64,000 bases of DNA from DATFVA01 sp963771705 (GTDB taxonomy: Bacteria > Bacteroidota > Ignavibacteria > Ignavibacteriales > Ignavibacteriaceae), in contig CAVYUP010000014.1 of NCBI GenBank assembly GCA_963771705.1, forward strand, positions 434,001 through 498,000, given 5' to 3'. Below the pieces are notes generated by a model. It was not told the DNA's origin, ran no database searches, and saw nothing but the letters and a program-made list of their open reading frames with translations. How positions within the stretch are numbered: position 1 is the first letter of the stretch; the number at the start of each line of letters is the position of its first letter. The position numbers and the translations under genes are program-made. Positions 61,920-64,000 of this stretch are shown here, in pieces.

Positions 61920-62701
61920 GGCTGTACGGCATCTCCCTTCGTTACTCCTATGAACAATCCAATAACGTCTCTGCCGTATACATTCCATAACACTGATCCG
62001 CCTCCGGATATAAAAACATTATCAATACTGCTCCCTTTAGGGCTGGTTATAAAATAATCTTTATAGGCTTTATCGAAAGCGTAAACCCTTATGAAGAAGT
62101 CATCACTGTATTGTGGTGTATTATAAGGAGAAGGGATTTTAATTGTTCTGATTGAAAGTTCCGATGGAAATGTTTCTGCTGTTTCAACCGAGAAAAAATT
62201 ATCAGCACGAGTATAAGCATTTGCGATAATCCACGCAGCGCCATAGGCTTCGCCGGGTTTTGCGTCAATACGGGCAAATAAATACTGGTTATCCGAATTT
62301 GACGCTTCTTTTATTACTGGTTTGTCAGGTACAATAGTTTTGCTGTATATGGTTTTATCACCAACCTGTGCGAAAAATTCATACTTGCTGTCGGGCGAAA
62401 TTATAAAATCTCCGTTCGCAAAATACATTCCGTTTTGAGTGTAATGAAGCGGATAAGTCCTGATATTATTTTCAACTATGTAGGCAAAGGCATCTTTTAT
62501 CTCTGCTTTGTTTATATCATATGGTTCATCAAGCGGAAGAGTGTGTGTAATTCTAACTCCCTTGAAGGTTTCATATGCGGAAAGCTGAGCCTCAACTACT
62601 GTATATTCCTTATAGGGAAGATCAATAGTTACATCGGTACTGTTCTCGCAGGAAGAGGCCAGCATCGCTAAAAGTATTAGTAAAACTAAGTTCCTAAGCA
62701 T
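61916..62701 (-). CDS. DUF4249 outer-membrane lipoprotein
   Basis: A 261-residue protein of the DUF4249 family, common in Bacteroidetes next to TonB-dependent receptors. It has a lipoprotein signal (LLILLAMLASSC). DUF4249 segments are VEAQLSAYETFKGVRITHTL and the C-terminal DNVFISGGGSVLWNVYG. Such proteins are thought to be surface or periplasmic partners that help capture a ligand for the receptor. It starts one base after the receptor stop. Confidence 0.85.
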   Translation of the reverse strand: MLRNLVLLILLAMLASSCENSTDVTIDLPYKEYTVVEAQLSAYETFKGVRITHTLPLDEPYDINKAEIKDAFAYIVENNIRTYPLHYTQNGMYFANGDFIISPDSKYEFFAQVGDKTIYSKTIVPDKPVIKEASNSDNQYLFARIDAKPGEAYGAAWIIANAYTRADNFFSVETAETFPSELSIRTIKIPSPYNTPQYSDDFFIRVYAFDKAYKDYFITSPKGSSIDNVFISGGGSVLWNVYGRDVIGLFIGVTKGDAVQP

Positions 62702-62702
62702 A

Positions 62703-64000
62703 TCAAAATTCCAGTTTAATTCCTACCATGGGAATTACAGGGAAAAGGCTTACCTGTTTTAATTTCGGCACATCATTTCCTTCTGCATTTTTTTCATAAA
62801 TAACATATCGGGCAAAGGCGTTATTCCTATTATAGACATTATAAATATTCAGGAATGCCTCCCATTTAAGGCCTGCCCAAATGAACTTATAGGAAGTGCT
62901 GAGATCAAGTTTATGAAAGGGGGGAAGCTTGTATCCGTTTCTTTCGGTGTAATTATAATTGATGCCCGAGGATTCTTCCAGTCCTGTTCCGTTAAATAAA
63001 TATTGTCCGATAGGGAGAGTAAAGCCCTGGCCCGAAGCATAAACCCAGGTAGCCCCGAAGGTCCATCTTTCATCAGGTTCATAAGTAAGAACAACGGAGA
63101 CGTCATGTCTGCGGTCATACCGTGGATAGAAGACTTTTCCGGCATTAAGCTCATCAAATTTTTCACGTGTCCAGGAAAGGGTATATCCTGCCCATCCTGT
63201 AAAAGCTCCAAGCGTTCTGTTAATAAAAAATTCAACTCCATAAGCTTCACCTTCGCCCTTTACGAACTGATCATCGATATTATTCTTTCGGGGGTCAAGT
63301 GAAGGATTGTTTTTGAATTCATAAAGATTTTTCAGGCTTTTGTAGTAACCCTCGATTGAGAAATAATAATCAGGCAGGGTATAATCGAATCCTCCCACAT
63401 ACTGTATAGATTTCCCGGGTATGATATTTTTGGTTGAAGGATACCAAAGATCAGTGGGCAGCGCAATATCATTTCTTACTATCAGGTGAAGAAACTGATG
63501 AGCTATCGCGAAAGCTCCCTTTATCCTGAATTTTGAAAAGAGAGAATAATCGGCCGAAATCCTTGGTTCAAAGCTCAGGGATTTTTGTTTGTCGAAATAA
63601 TAGACCCTCGCCCCGATATTAGTGAAGAGAGCGCTGGTAATGTGTGATTCATTTTGAAGATATAAAGAACCCTCCAGTGAATTAAGATCGAATCCCGCAA
63701 ATGGATCGGTTTCGATTATCGGGTCATATAAATCGCTGTATAATAAATGATAATTATGAAATGCGAGATCAAATCCCATCTTCGAGGTGTTGCTCTCATT
63801 CCAGTGAATCTCAACGTTTTGTCTAACAGAAAAGTCCTTCAGATCGGAGGTGGAAAAATAGTTTGAAAGGGTGCCGGGGGTGAGACTATCTGTTATGATC
63901 GATTTAAAATTATAGTCAACATAGCTTACCAGGCTGTTTGTAAATATTGAATTCGAATTTATTTGTATCCAGTTAAGTCCTGCAGCAAAATTCTTCCAGG
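62703..64000 (-). CDS. TonB-dependent receptor, C-terminal part (cut at window edge)
   Basis: The frame is open to the right edge, so the N-terminal plug and TonB box lie outside; 431 residues are visible. They show alternating beta-strand barrel sequence, for example TTYTL-type strands GWAGYTLSWTREKFD and RRHDVSVVLTYEPDERW, then LDLSTSYKFIWAGLKWEAF. It ends with the typical aromatic-terminal strand (VIPMVGIKLEF). The DUF4249 and rhodanese-like lipoproteins follow directly, giving an uptake operon. Substrate is unknown; the plug is missing from view. Confidence 0.88.
   Translation of the reverse strand, partial: WKNFAAGLNWIQINSNSIFTNSLVSYVDYNFKSIITDSLTPGTLSNYFSTSDLKDFSVRQNVEIHWNESNTSKMGFDLAFHNYHLLYSDLYDPIIETDPFAGFDLNSLEGSLYLQNESHITSALFTNIGARVYYFDKQKSLSFEPRISADYSLFSKFRIKGAFAIAHQFLHLIVRNDIALPTDLWYPSTKNIIPGKSIQYVGGFDYTLPDYYFSIEGYYKSLKNLYEFKNNPSLDPRKNNIDDQFVKGEGEAYGVEFFINRTLGAFTGWAGYTLSWTREKFDELNAGKVFYPRYDRRHDVSVVLTYEPDERWTFGATWVYASGQGFTLPIGQYLFNGTGLEESSGINYNYTERNGYKLPPFHKLDLSTSYKFIWAGLKWEAFLNIYNVYNRNNAFARYVIYEKNAEGNDVPKLKQVSLFPVIPMVGIKLEF

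Overview
The window looks like a chromosomal segment of a bacterium from the Bacteroidota/Ignavibacteriota side of the FCB group, most likely an Ignavibacteria-type organism. The signs are a secreted protein ending in a type IX secretion (T9SS) sorting domain with the NYPNPFNPET signature, a TonB-dependent receptor followed by a DUF4249 lipoprotein, Bacteroidetes-type promoters (TTG-N20-TAnnTTTG) upstream of a tRNA-Gly and of pcm, a membrane HdrD-like quinone oxidoreductase, and frequent TTG/GTG starts. This assignment is inference from gene content. I see no prophage, insertion sequence, CRISPR array or rRNA; most of the window is dense housekeeping and metabolic gene clusters.

Layout. 1-4.8 kb: end of an outer-membrane protein, a TPR protein, then glyA-tatC-polyprenyl synthase. 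4.8-6.6 kb (minus): hisA, a cyclic-nucleotide-binding protein and a universal stress protein. 6.7-13.3 kb: hydrolase, bioY, an ETF:quinone oxidoreductase-like Fe-S protein, a histone-H1-like protein, a CapA protein, an 11-bp repeat array and an MFS transporter. 13.4-18.6 kb: dusB, a PAP2-like protein, a PolX with a degenerate polymerase site, an enoyl-CoA hydratase, apt and rsmI. 18.9-22.5 kb: a lysine-catabolism module (lysine 6-aminotransferase, Rrf2 regulator with a palindromic operator, ALDH7-type dehydrogenase). 22.6-29.1 kb: Prc protease, receiver protein, an unknown protein, and the plsY-HtrA-purB operon (minus). 29.2-32.9 kb: tRNA-Gly, tRNA-Cys, STAS protein, a pilin-like small protein, a DUF2179 protein, pcm and miaA.

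33.0-37.7 kb is the most unusual part. It holds an archaeal-type HMG-CoA synthase, a thiolase and a DUF35 Zn-ribbon/OB protein in the order of the archaeal ternary complex, followed by a split AtuA (DUF1446) pair. Next come prfB with its +1 programmed frameshift (37.7-38.8 kb), a DUF2279 protein, and a previously uncalled 45-residue basic membrane peptide with stem-loops on the minus strand (40 kb). An operon of acetyltransferase, two different PLP racemases, a sodium symporter and an M20 amidohydrolase (40.6-46.0 kb) suggests amino-acid derivative or D-amino-acid metabolism.

46.2-47.8 kb is the T9SS cargo protein, followed by a second copy of the 11-bp repeat array. 48.3-58.8 kb is a trehalose/alpha-glucan cluster: TreS fused to a maltokinase-like domain, TreZ, a GH57/DUF3536 enzyme, and TreY. 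The right end (minus) has an ACC deaminase-like PLP enzyme with rpiA, and a TonB receptor (cut by the window edge), DUF4249 lipoprotein and Cys-less rhodanese lipoprotein operon.
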